From the NCBI GenBank assembly GCA_023133185.1, contig JAGLWX010000333.1, positions 1 through 14,019 on the forward strand: 14,019 bases of DNA. The letters are read 5' to 3'. Numbering within the stretch: the first letter of the stretch is position 1; each line of letters begins with the position of its first letter. The position numbers were made by a program, and so were the translations under genes. Source of the stretch: Fidelibacterota bacterium (GTDB taxonomy: Bacteria; Fidelibacterota; UBA2242). The notes beneath the pieces are model-generated. The model had not been told where the DNA came from, searched no databases, and saw only the letters and a program-made list of their open reading frames with translations. Of the stretch, positions 8,057-13,436 are shown in pieces.

Positions 8057-9347
8057 GAGTAATCTCTCCCCGAGCAGTGGCGCCGTTTACTTGCGTAATG
8101 GCAATTTTTCTAATCCGGTTGATCAGCGGCTCCTTTGATTTTATACTGACTGTAATATAATTATCTGACAGTCCTTCGTAAAGCCCCAATTTCGTTTTCT
8201 TTTCAAATAAAACCGATAATTCTTTACCTGGAAAACCCCGGACATAATGAACTTTCCTGGATTTGCTTAATTTTCTCAATAATTCGGAACGTTCCTTTTT
8301 TACGGATGGAGAAACCGTAGATTTTATCCGAGATGCCGGAGTTCCCGGTCGGAATGAAAATCGGAATACATGAAAGTAGGCGATTGGCAATCGCTGCAAG
8401 ACATCTGCCATTTCCTGGAAATGTTTATCAGTTTCACCCGGATAACCAACTAAAACATCTGTCCCGATACACACATCCGGAACCTGATCAGCTATTTTAG
8501 CAACGGTTTCCTGATACGACTCTATCCGGTATCTTCGACGCATCCAGCCCAATATCTCATTTGAACCGTGTTGCAATGGAATGTGAAAATGGCGACAAAG
8601 GCGTGCTTCGTCCCGCATTAGTGATATTAATCGATCCGAAATCAAGTCAGGTTCAATTGAGCTGATCCGCAGCCGCCGGATAGCCGTTTTTTCGAGTATG
8701 CCTTCCACAAGATCGGTGAAATCCTGTCCTGTTTCAGTCCGATAGCTCCCGATGTTGATCCCGCTCAGCACTATTTCTTTATAACCATGATCAACAAGCA
8801 TCTTCGTTTCATCGATGCATGCCTGAAAATCGCGGCTCCGGGTTCTTCCTCTAAGTAAGGGAACCACACAGTAGGAACATTTATAATCACAACCGTCCTG
8901 AACTTTCAACTGGGCTCTGGTGCGGTCACCCATCGAGATGACTCCAACCGGAGGAAAAGTATTTTCCTCTAAAGTATTACCGACATGAATTCCCCTTTGT
9001 CCTTTTTCAATTGCTTCCAGGAAATCCAGGATTTTATACTTCTCGGAATTGCCCAGAACCAGATCAACGCCCTTCAGATCCATCAGATCAGCCGGCGACA
9101 ATTGGGAATAACATCCCACCACGGCAATTTTTCCCTGGGGCGAAATTCGCCGGGCAGCCGCGATAGCGCCGCGGGTTTTCGCTTCCGCCTGCCGGGTTAC
9201 GGCACAGCTATTGATAATGGTTAAATCCGCGGGAGCTTTGTTATTAACGATAGTAAAGCCGGCGCTCTTGAACTCAAATTGAATCGAATCGGATTCAGAA
9301 TGATTTAAGCGACAACCAAGCGTTCGAAAGCTGACTGTTTTGATCAA
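8049..9347 (-). CDS. mtaB: tRNA threonylcarbamoyladenosine methylthiotransferase MtaB
   Basis: Radical-SAM enzyme that adds a methylthio group to t6A37 of ANN-decoding tRNAs, giving ms2t6A. The 432 residues show the three domains: an N-terminal methylthiotransferase domain with cluster cysteines 12, 48 and 79 (LGCRLN, NSCAVT, VGCYSQ); a radical-SAM core with C153-x3-C157-x2-C160; and a C-terminal TRAM-like stretch (about 370-430). LGCRLN near the N-terminus and the overall length favour MtaB over MiaB or RimO. It starts with TTG two bases after the rmlA stop with no clear Shine-Dalgarno, and the family N-terminus supports this start. The kinase gene overlaps its end. Confidence 0.93.
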   Translation of the reverse strand: MIKTVSFRTLGCRLNHSESDSIQFEFKSAGFTIVNNKAPADLTIINSCAVTRQAEAKTRGAIAAARRISPQGKIAVVGCYSQLSPADLMDLKGVDLVLGNSEKYKILDFLEAIEKGQRGIHVGNTLEENTFPPVGVISMGDRTRAQLKVQDGCDYKCSYCVVPLLRGRTRSRDFQACIDETKMLVDHGYKEIVLSGINIGSYRTETGQDFTDLVEGILEKTAIRRLRISSIEPDLISDRLISLMRDEARLCRHFHIPLQHGSNEILGWMRRRYRIESYQETVAKIADQVPDVCIGTDVLVGYPGETDKHFQEMADVLQRLPIAYFHVFRFSFRPGTPASRIKSTVSPSVKKERSELLRKLSKSRKVHYVRGFPGKELSVLFEKKTKLGLYEGLSDNYITVSIKSKEPLINRIRKIAITQVNGATARGEITRD

Positions 9348-9349
9348 TG

Positions 9350-10414
9350 TTATCGGATTTCTATAATGCTTTGATCACCAATGATGAATCGGTTTGTAAA
9401 AGGTTTGGTATTGGCTTCGATAATTGTGACGTCTTTTCCTAATAAGCTGGCTTCAATACGTATCTTTTGATTCAGTATTTTACAATTTTCCGAAATTATG
9501 CTGAATTCCACCTCCGAATTTTGAATGACACAATCACGTTCAATTGAAGAATATGGACCGATATAGGAATTAATGATCTTTGTCCCGGAGCCGATGATCG
9601 CCGGACCACGCACGTTACTATTTTTTATTTCCGCTCCAGCTCCGATAATCACCCGTCCTGAAATATTGCTGCTTTGATCAACTTTACCGGCAATATTTGA
9701 GGAAATATTGTCTAACACCAGCCGGTTGGCTTCTAACAGATCATTAGGCTTACCGGTATCCTTCCACCAGCCGGTAATTTCCGAATAGCTGATTTTCAAA
9801 CCCTTCTCGATCAGGTACTGATGAGCATCGGATATTTCAAATTCCCCGCGGGCGCTGGGCTCGATACTGTTTACAGCTTCGAAAATGGAACTGTCATAGA
9901 TATAAATTCCGGTTACGGCATAATCACTTTTGGGCTCTTGAGGCTTTTCTTCAATGCGGACGATATGATTATCTTTTATTTCAGGAACTCCGAAACGCTC
10001 AGGATCCGGAACTTTCGCCAGCACCAGGTGACAATTCGAATCATTGGCGCGAAATTCGTCAATAAAGCGCTTGATCCCGCCGACTATGATATTATCTCCA
10101 AGATAAAAAACAAAAGAATCATTGCCGATAAATGGCTGTGCGATGCGGACACAATCAGCGAGTCCGGAAGGACGCTCCTGGGGAATATACGTGATGGACA
10201 ATCCCAGTTCCTTTCCGTCACCATAAACATCCTTAACTTCCGATCCGTCCTTATTTGTAATAATTCCAACTTCCTTAATGCCGGCTTCTCTGACGTATTC
10301 CAGCGCATAATTCAATATCGGTTTATTGGCAATTGGGATCAGGTGTTTGTTTTGCGTATGAGTAATCGGTCGTAAGCGTGTCCCATGCCCACCAGCTGTA
10401 ATTAATGCCTTCAT
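9350..10414 (-). CDS. rmlA: Glucose-1-phosphate thymidylyltransferase, long form (sugar nucleotidyltransferase)
   Basis: Makes an activated sugar, most likely dTDP-glucose, for cell-surface polysaccharide. The 354 residues comprise an N-terminal nucleotidyltransferase domain with the signature GGHGTRLRP (8-16), NKHLIPIANKPI (22-33) and YLGDN with a metal-binding Asp107, followed by a C-terminal left-handed beta-helix of hexapeptide repeats (about 240-354, several I-x-N-S and I-x-G units). This long architecture differs from the 290-residue RmlA of rhamnose operons and is seen in the StrD/RfbA-like group, so the exact nucleotide or sugar is uncertain. No rmlB, C or D lies in the window. AAGGGA about seven bases before the ATG supports the start. 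It leads the housekeeping block. Confidence 0.85.
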   Translation of the reverse strand: MKALITAGGHGTRLRPITHTQNKHLIPIANKPILNYALEYVREAGIKEVGIITNKDGSEVKDVYGDGKELGLSITYIPQERPSGLADCVRIAQPFIGNDSFVFYLGDNIIVGGIKRFIDEFRANDSNCHLVLAKVPDPERFGVPEIKDNHIVRIEEKPQEPKSDYAVTGIYIYDSSIFEAVNSIEPSARGEFEISDAHQYLIEKGLKISYSEITGWWKDTGKPNDLLEANRLVLDNISSNIAGKVDQSSNISGRVIIGAGAEIKNSNVRGPAIIGSGTKIINSYIGPYSSIERDCVIQNSEVEFSIISENCKILNQKIRIEASLLGKDVTIIEANTKPFTNRFIIGDQSIIEIR

Positions 10415-10496
10415 TCTTTATTCCCTTCTTATTATTTTCTCAACTTTGGTTTTGCCTCGTGCGCACTATAGACAGGTTTCCTTTCAAATAATAAAA

Positions 10497-10525
10497 AAGA
10501 TAAGCAACTTCGAATGAGATTACAA
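10497..10525 (-). promoter_or_regulatory. Possible promoter for rmlA-mtaB-kinase
   Basis: The minus strand reads TTGTAA (10525-10520), a 17-base spacer, then TATCTT (10502-10497), about 83 bases upstream of the rmlA ATG. Each hexamer matches the sigma-70-type consensus at four of six positions. The same TATCTT box appears in the candidate mazE promoter. It is weak evidence, but no other spacing-correct pair stood out. Confidence 0.25.
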
Positions 10526-10555
10526 AACAATATTGATAAATTCGTAAAAAATCTA

Positions 10556-10616
10556 ACCGCAAAGACGCCTGTCTGCGTCTCGATAGGTCGGGATAGGCAG
10601 GCAAAGAGCGCAAAGT
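10556..10616. repeat. CGCAAAG-type repeat interrupted by a palindromic unit
   Basis: The flanks read CCGCAAAGACGC on the left and CAAAGAGCGCAAAG on the right, the two halves of a low-complexity CGCAAAG heptamer repeat common in intergenic DNA of many bacteria. Between them (about 10567-10602) is a unit beginning GCCTGTCTG and ending GGCAGGC whose ends pair and whose centre pairs again (TCTCGA with TCGGGA around TAGG), giving an imperfect hairpin. The unit looks inserted into the heptamer repeat. Confidence 0.6.
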
Positions 10617-10752
10617 TATTTTCAATAAAATACAATGATTATGTATAACATCTTGAAAACATTGTAATTATTATTCTTTCTTATTTGTTTCCACATCACA
10701 CCAAATAAATCCCCCAGGGGACAAGCGGTTTGTGTTGCTGGAAGCGTCAAAT

Positions 10753-10772
10753 CCACTCAATAAATTGAGCGG
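10753..10772. repeat. Hairpin downstream of the VapC-like toxin gene
   Basis: CCACTCAA (10753-10760) and TTGAGCGG (10765-10772) form an 8-base stem with one G-T pair and a TAAA loop. It lies about 50 bases downstream of the toxin stop (minus strand). It could end that transcript, but no clear run of T follows on the minus strand, so it is listed as a hairpin rather than a terminator. Confidence 0.4.
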
Positions 10773-10824
10773 TTAACGTTTATAATTTCGTCTCGGGGTT
10801 GTGATATGGAAGGGCTACAGAGTT

Positions 10825-11202
10825 TTAGGGCTTGAATATCTTTAATTGTAATTCTTTGATTGGTTTAAAATGTTTAGCGTTACTTGATACAAGAATCATA
10901 TTATGTTCGACTGCGCTTGCTGCAATAATAGCGTCACCCGCTCTTAAATCAGATGATAAGGTATATTCTTCAATATAGATGGAAGCCCGATGTCCTATGT
11001 TTTCAGTAAAAGGTAAAACAATAAAATCGTATTCATTTAGAAAATCTTTAATGTATTTATGCTGACTCTTATTATTTGCACATTGGAGCAATTCCATATA
11101 TGACTGTATTGACAAGTATCTTTGAATTGATTTATCAATTAGATCGGCGGCTCTTTCATTTTTCCGCTGTACCCAAATAAAGATATCGGTGTCAAATATC
11201 AT
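10825..11202 (-). CDS. PIN-domain ribonuclease toxin (VapC-like)
   Basis: Predicted type II toxin: a metal-dependent RNase held inactive by the antitoxin encoded just upstream. The 125 residues have PIN-domain architecture. It begins MIFDTDIFIW with Asp4 and Asp6, continues with Glu37 in SYMELLQ, Asp90 in RAGDAIIAA and Asn108 in SSNAKHF, which together line up with the acidic metal site. The ATG overlaps the end of the antitoxin gene by 11 bases, the usual coupling in such pairs. Its RNA target (tRNA, rRNA or mRNA) cannot be inferred. The partner belongs to the Phd/YefM group rather than the AbrB-type VapB, a known alternative pairing. The gene is AT-rich compared with the purine/mre block. 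Confidence 0.88.
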   Translation of the reverse strand: MIFDTDIFIWVQRKNERAADLIDKSIQRYLSIQSYMELLQCANNKSQHKYIKDFLNEYDFIVLPFTENIGHRASIYIEEYTLSSDLRAGDAIIAASAVEHNMILVSSNAKHFKPIKELQLKIFKP

Positions 11203-11431
11203 TGAAGCGGTTTCCTCTTAAATCATCCATCTCTTGTTCAACTGATTTTTTATTTATTTCGTACATTCCAAAGAAGCGATGTTCACTGACTTTCTTGTTT
11301 TTCTTATTTAAGACAGGTGATATTATTCCTTTTGCTTTTCCATGATAAAGAATTGTTATTTTTTCATTTCGGTCTAATGCTTTTAAAACATCATTCATCT
11401 TATATCTTAAATCAACTACCGATGCTTTCAT
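11192..11431 (-). CDS. Phd/YefM-type antitoxin paired with the PIN toxin
   Basis: Predicted antitoxin that neutralises the downstream PIN RNase and represses the shared promoter. The 79 residues show the Phd/YefM N-terminal DNA-binding fold: MKASVVDLRYKMNDVLKAL, then a strand-rich ITILYHGKAKGIISP, followed by a polar, charged tail (about 43-79) expected to be disordered and to wrap the toxin. AGGAG six bases before the ATG is a strong ribosome site. A promoter with correct spacing lies 27 to 55 bases upstream. The short length, position ahead of the toxin and 11-base overlap all fit a type II module. Confidence 0.82.
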   Translation of the reverse strand: MKASVVDLRYKMNDVLKALDRNEKITILYHGKAKGIISPVLNKKNKKVSEHRFFGMYEINKKSVEQEMDDLRGNRFNDI

Positions 11432-11457
11432 TTTATTCTCCTATTATGCATAGTTCT

Positions 11458-11486
11458 AATATACATAAACACATCGGTGGAGGCAA
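11458..11486 (-). promoter_or_regulatory. Probable promoter of the Phd-PIN toxin-antitoxin pair
   Basis: The minus strand reads TTGCCT (11486-11481), an exact 17-base spacer, then TATATT (11463-11458, five of six matches to TATAAT). Just downstream is the perfect 8-base palindrome TATGCATA (11445-11452), which could be an operator for the autorepressing antitoxin. The antitoxin ATG is 27 bases past the -10 box. Confidence 0.45.
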
Positions 11487-11577
11487 TAAAATTTCTAACG
11501 AAAAAACTAACCGGCAGCGTTTTGTTTTTCGGTCGAGTGAAGGTTGATCGCTGAAATCCGGACTTCTTGAACCTTGT

Positions 11578-11606
11578 ATTGATTACGACAGAAACGTCGT
11601 ATCAAT
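11578..11606. repeat. Hairpin between the two toxin-antitoxin pairs
   Basis: ATTGATTACGAC and GTCGTATCAAT form an 11-base stem with one bulged T and an AGAAAC loop. It lies about 24 bases downstream of the mazF stop. The T-rich run (CTTTTATTTATT) follows it on the plus strand, the wrong side for ending the minus-strand mazEF transcript. It might act as an imperfect terminator or mRNA-end stabiliser. Confidence 0.4.
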
Positions 11607-11629
11607 CTTTTATTTATTAGCGGCTAAAT

Positions 11630-11968
11630 TTATTTGATCAGTACAAATAATTTCTTTATTGCTTCCAGATAGTATTTTTCAGGAACAGTACATATATATT
11701 TTATTTTCCTGATTTTCCAATCCAAACTCTTTATTTGATCTGAAAGTACAACGCCTGAAATTGGTAAATCATTTGGTAGTTTTATTTCAAAAGGATAGCC
11801 TTTTTGTTTACTTGTTATCGGTAGAAATAAGGCCAATCCAACTTTAAAGTTATAACTTTTAGGAGAAATCACTATTGCGGGTCTTTTACCTGCTTGTTCG
11901 TGTCCCGCTTGCGGAGTAAAATCTAACCGGACGATATCCCCTCTGCCAGGTATATAATTAGAACTCAT
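11630..11968 (-). CDS. mazF: MazF endoribonuclease toxin
   Basis: Sequence-specific mRNA-cutting toxin. The 112 residues align over the whole length with remembered E. coli MazF: Y-x-P-x-x-GD at the N-terminus, EQAGKRPAIVISP (24-36) with catalytic Arg29, LPITSKQKGYPFE (49-61) with Thr52, SDQIKSLDW (76-84) and a C-terminal helix ending VLIK. Because it is so close to the E. coli type, cutting at ACA-like sites is plausible but inferred. The ATG shares one base with the mazE stop (TAATG), the normal coupled layout. The gap downstream holds a hairpin and no gene. Confidence 0.95.
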   Translation of the reverse strand: MSSNYIPGRGDIVRLDFTPQAGHEQAGKRPAIVISPKSYNFKVGLALFLPITSKQKGYPFEIKLPNDLPISGVVLSDQIKSLDWKIRKIKYICTVPEKYYLEAIKKLFVLIK

Positions 11969-12210
11969 TAGATTAATTCTTTTCCTAACGGTTCTCCAAA
12001 GTCTATTTCGTTGTGAATATTTGAATCATTAATTTTCGAAAGAAATGCATCTAAAGTATATTCTTCTTTTATTATCGGCGCTATGATTAACTGATTATTT
12101 TTAATTGACAAGTCAACTTTGGTTCCATTATTTATTTTCGTTTCGGATGCAAAAGATTTTGGAATCCTGATTGCCAGACTGTTGCCCCATTTCTGTATTG
12201 TTGTTTGCAT
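11968..12210 (-). CDS. mazE: MazE antitoxin
   Basis: Antitoxin and autorepressor of the mazEF pair. From the ATG at 12210 it is 80 residues. The N-terminal AbrB/SpoVT-like DNA-binding hairpin is visible as MQTTIQKWGNSLAIRIPKSF, then VDLSIKNNQLIIAPI. The C-terminal toxin-binding segment YTLDAFLSKI...EIDFGEPLGKE matches the E. coli MazE tail ending in DWGEP. A longer reading from a TTG at 12222 would add four residues, but GGAGG lies five bases before the ATG and inside that extension, so the ATG is the right start. An inverted repeat and candidate promoter lie directly upstream. Confidence 0.94.
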   Translation of the reverse strand: MQTTIQKWGNSLAIRIPKSFASETKINNGTKVDLSIKNNQLIIAPIIKEEYTLDAFLSKINDSNIHNEIDFGEPLGKELI

Positions 12211-12225
12211 ATTGACCTCCAAATA

Positions 12226-12268
12226 ATGTATCTACATAGAAGATACATAGTAATATGGTTATCTACAA
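12226..12268 (-). promoter_or_regulatory. Probable mazEF promoter with overlapping operator palindrome
   Basis: ATGTATCT (12226-12233) and AGATACAT (12241-12248) form a perfect 8-base inverted repeat with a 7-base spacer, a size suited to a dimeric repressor such as MazE. On the minus strand TTGTAG (12268-12263), a 17-base spacer and TATCTT (12245-12240) make a possible promoter whose -10 box falls inside the repeat. Binding there would block transcription, as expected for autoregulation. Confidence 0.45.
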
Positions 12269-12290
12269 GTAATATTCTTAATATTTACTT

Positions 12291-12358
12291 ACCTAACAGA
12301 CAAACGATGAGTAACCACATAAAAGAGCTTGTTGTCGCTAGCAGCGCTGCTGTTAATC
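12291..12358 (-). repeat. attC-like segment B (tentative)
   Basis: On the minus strand it begins GATTAAC (one base off the R'' consensus RYYYAAC) and ends GTTAGGT, which fits the R' consensus GTTRRRY. The inner ends pair perfectly as TAACAG/CTGTTA, and the pairing can continue with gaps (CA, CG). The 68-base length is in the attC range. It lies between the mazEF promoter and the upstream gap. No integrase or array is visible, so this could be an unrelated inverted repeat. Confidence 0.2.
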
Positions 12359-12472
12359 CGGAATGATGTCCATTGAAATTAAGCCGCAATAAGCTGAATA
12401 TTCCACCTGTTCATTACTGATTATCAGAAGAATACAAAGCCGTGCAAATTCCAGATAGATGGCTTAGATCCC

Positions 12473-12489
12473 GCCTGCATCGGGCAGGC
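12473..12489. repeat. GC-rich palindrome related to the unit at 10567-10602
   Basis: GCCTGC (12473-12478) and GCAGGC (12484-12489) form a 6-base perfect stem. The run GGCAGGCAA that follows is shared with the right end of the palindromic unit near 10600. A second, weaker pairing (GGCAGGC with GTTTGCC) extends to 12503. It looks like a degenerate copy of the same intergenic repeat family. Confidence 0.45.
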
Positions 12490-12554
12490 AACTCCTGTTT
12501 GCCTCAAAATAAAAATATTTTCGCTTATTGTTGTTTTAAAAATCTAATGGATGA

Positions 12555-12667
12555 GCTCAACGGCGCTTTTATCGTTACATTTTTCTTCAAATTTAATATT
12601 TATTCGTGCTCCAAACTTGCGAATTTACGCCACTTGCTATTGGCGTCCGTAGCAGCGAGTGTTAGAT
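12555..12667 (-). repeat. attC-like segment A, starting on the stop codon of the unknown gene (tentative)
   Basis: On the minus strand ATCTAAC (12667-12661) fits the R'' consensus RYYYAAC and contains the TAA stop of the gene at 12662-13432. GTTGAGC (12561-12555) fits R' GTTRRRY. Just inside, CGCTGCTACG (12657-12648) can pair with CGATAAAAGCG (12574-12564) except for a small internal mismatch and one extra base. The middle contains two perfect hairpins: ACGCCA/TGGCGT (12627-12646) and ATTCG/CGAAT (12602-12624). A 113-base length and overlap with a stop codon are typical of integron cassettes, but the match is by eye only. Confidence 0.3.
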
Positions 12668-13432
12668 TACCTTCTTTAAAGCAGGATATCGCCAATTCCA
12701 ATTAAACTCTAATTTACTTTCTGCGTCTTCTGGTGCAAATGTCTCTCGGTAAGAAGGCTCAATAAGATCCCGGTTTTTCTCTAGAGCCTCAACATCTAGC
12801 GGTGAAAGGAAAAACTCATATTTATTGTCGGTGAGAGTGAACTTGTCATATGATTCAATCTGGAAGGTAATTTCATATTTGCCATGCTTCCAGGAAAAGG
12901 CTTGTTTGATGTATTGAATTAAATCTTTCATCTCTTCGGAACGTAAAAACTCATCACCATCAAATGTATTGGTTTCTCGTAAGTGAATCAGCTTTTTGAA
13001 AGCCTTACTTTCATACACATCTTTATTTTCATGATATTTGGGTTCCTGAAATCGAATCAGTCTTTCTTCTACATCTTTTTCAAGCAACTTAATCGCTAAC
13101 ACGTTATGCTCTTTTTCATATGGTATTTGCTCATCATCTGGAGTCTTTAATCGGAAAAGCTCCTGAATAACACCTTGCCAAAAAAACGACTGAGTTTCAC
13201 CGCTTTCATGTTTTAAATGGAAATGGATTCCAGAGATTGTGACATCTCGATTTTTAACAGAGAATGCGAGACGGATATTGAGGATTGGACCAAATGTAGA
13301 AAAACCAACTTCGGTTGTTTTAGCGGTAATAATGCTCACAACTGGTTTAGTAAATAGATCTCGAAAGAAAGAAATAAGATGAGGCAGCCAAGCCATGGCA
13401 CCTGCTATTGCTAAAAACTCAACTACTTTCAT
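12662..13432 (-). CDS. Unknown protein with N-terminal membrane anchor, coupled to hsdS
   Basis: I do not recognise this family. The start is the ATG at 13432, because AAGGAG lies seven bases before it; a longer frame from 13456 overlaps hsdS and lacks a ribosome site. The 256 residues begin with a short tail and one membrane helix (about 4-23, FLAIAGAMAWLPHLISFF). A beta-rich segment follows (about 31-90) with strands such as LNIRLAFSVKNRDVTISGIHFHLKHESGE. A charged, helical middle (about 108-180) and a second strand-rich part (about 185-212) come next, then a tryptophan-rich end (NWNWRYP). It begins four bases after the HsdS-fragment stop, so the two are probably co-translated. A membrane-tethered accessory or immunity role is possible, not shown. 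Its stop codon lies in an attC-like motif. Confidence 0.75.
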   Translation of the reverse strand: MKVVEFLAIAGAMAWLPHLISFFRDLFTKPVVSIITAKTTEVGFSTFGPILNIRLAFSVKNRDVTISGIHFHLKHESGETQSFFWQGVIQELFRLKTPDDEQIPYEKEHNVLAIKLLEKDVEERLIRFQEPKYHENKDVYESKAFKKLIHLRETNTFDGDEFLRSEEMKDLIQYIKQAFSWKHGKYEITFQIESYDKFTLTDNKYEFFLSPLDVEALEKNRDLIEPSYRETFAPEDAESKLEFNWNWRYPALKKVI

Positions 13433-13436
13433 TTCT

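Larger units (their letters stand above)
10415..10824. other. 410-base gene-free region between rmlA and the VapC-like toxin
   Basis: No credible gene on either strand. It contains a possible rmlA promoter (10497-10525), a CGCAAAG-type repeat broken by a palindrome (10556-10616), an AT-rich stretch (10617-10690), a short GC hairpin reading TCCCC/GGGGA near 10708-10720, and an 8-base hairpin at 10753-10772. The short open frames here on the minus strand translate the repeat and have no ribosome site. This gap is the border between the housekeeping block and the accessory region. Confidence 0.7.
12223..12661. other. 439-base gene-free region between mazE and the unknown membrane protein
   Basis: No credible gene: the only open frame of note (plus strand, 12442-12705) runs across palindromes into the neighbouring gene and lacks a ribosome site. 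The stretch holds the mazEF control region, two segments with an attC-like layout (12291-12358 and 12555-12667), a perfect 12-base palindrome AGCAGCGCTGCT at 12340-12351, and a GC-rich palindrome at 12473-12489 in otherwise AT-rich DNA. Confidence 0.7.

Noticed and set aside
9821..10375. 184-codon open frame on the plus strand
   Set aside because: Antisense to rmlA, whose protein family is clear; no ribosome site and no family resemblance.
10432..10635. 61-67 codon frames on the minus strand upstream of rmlA
   Set aside because: They translate the heptamer/palindrome repeat and its flank, and lack ribosome sites.
10700..10725. TCCCC/GGGGA hairpin followed by TTTATTT as a terminator of the PIN toxin gene
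   Set aside because: The stem is very short with a two-base loop and lies about 100 bases past the stop; too weak to call a terminator.
11490..11632. A third attC-like site downstream of mazF (GGTTAG and CGTTAGAA motifs)
   Set aside because: Neither motif fits GTTRRRY exactly and no RYYYAAC partner with pairing arms was found.
12211..12222. Four-codon TTG extension of MazE
   Set aside because: It contains the GGAGG ribosome site of the ATG at 12210.
10415..12661. CRISPR array or RNA gene in the gaps
   Set aside because: No regularly spaced direct repeats and no tRNA-like or other recognisable RNA fold was seen.
12442..12705. 87-codon frame on the plus strand
   Set aside because: Crosses the palindrome and attC-like hairpins and enters the unknown gene in antisense; no ribosome site.
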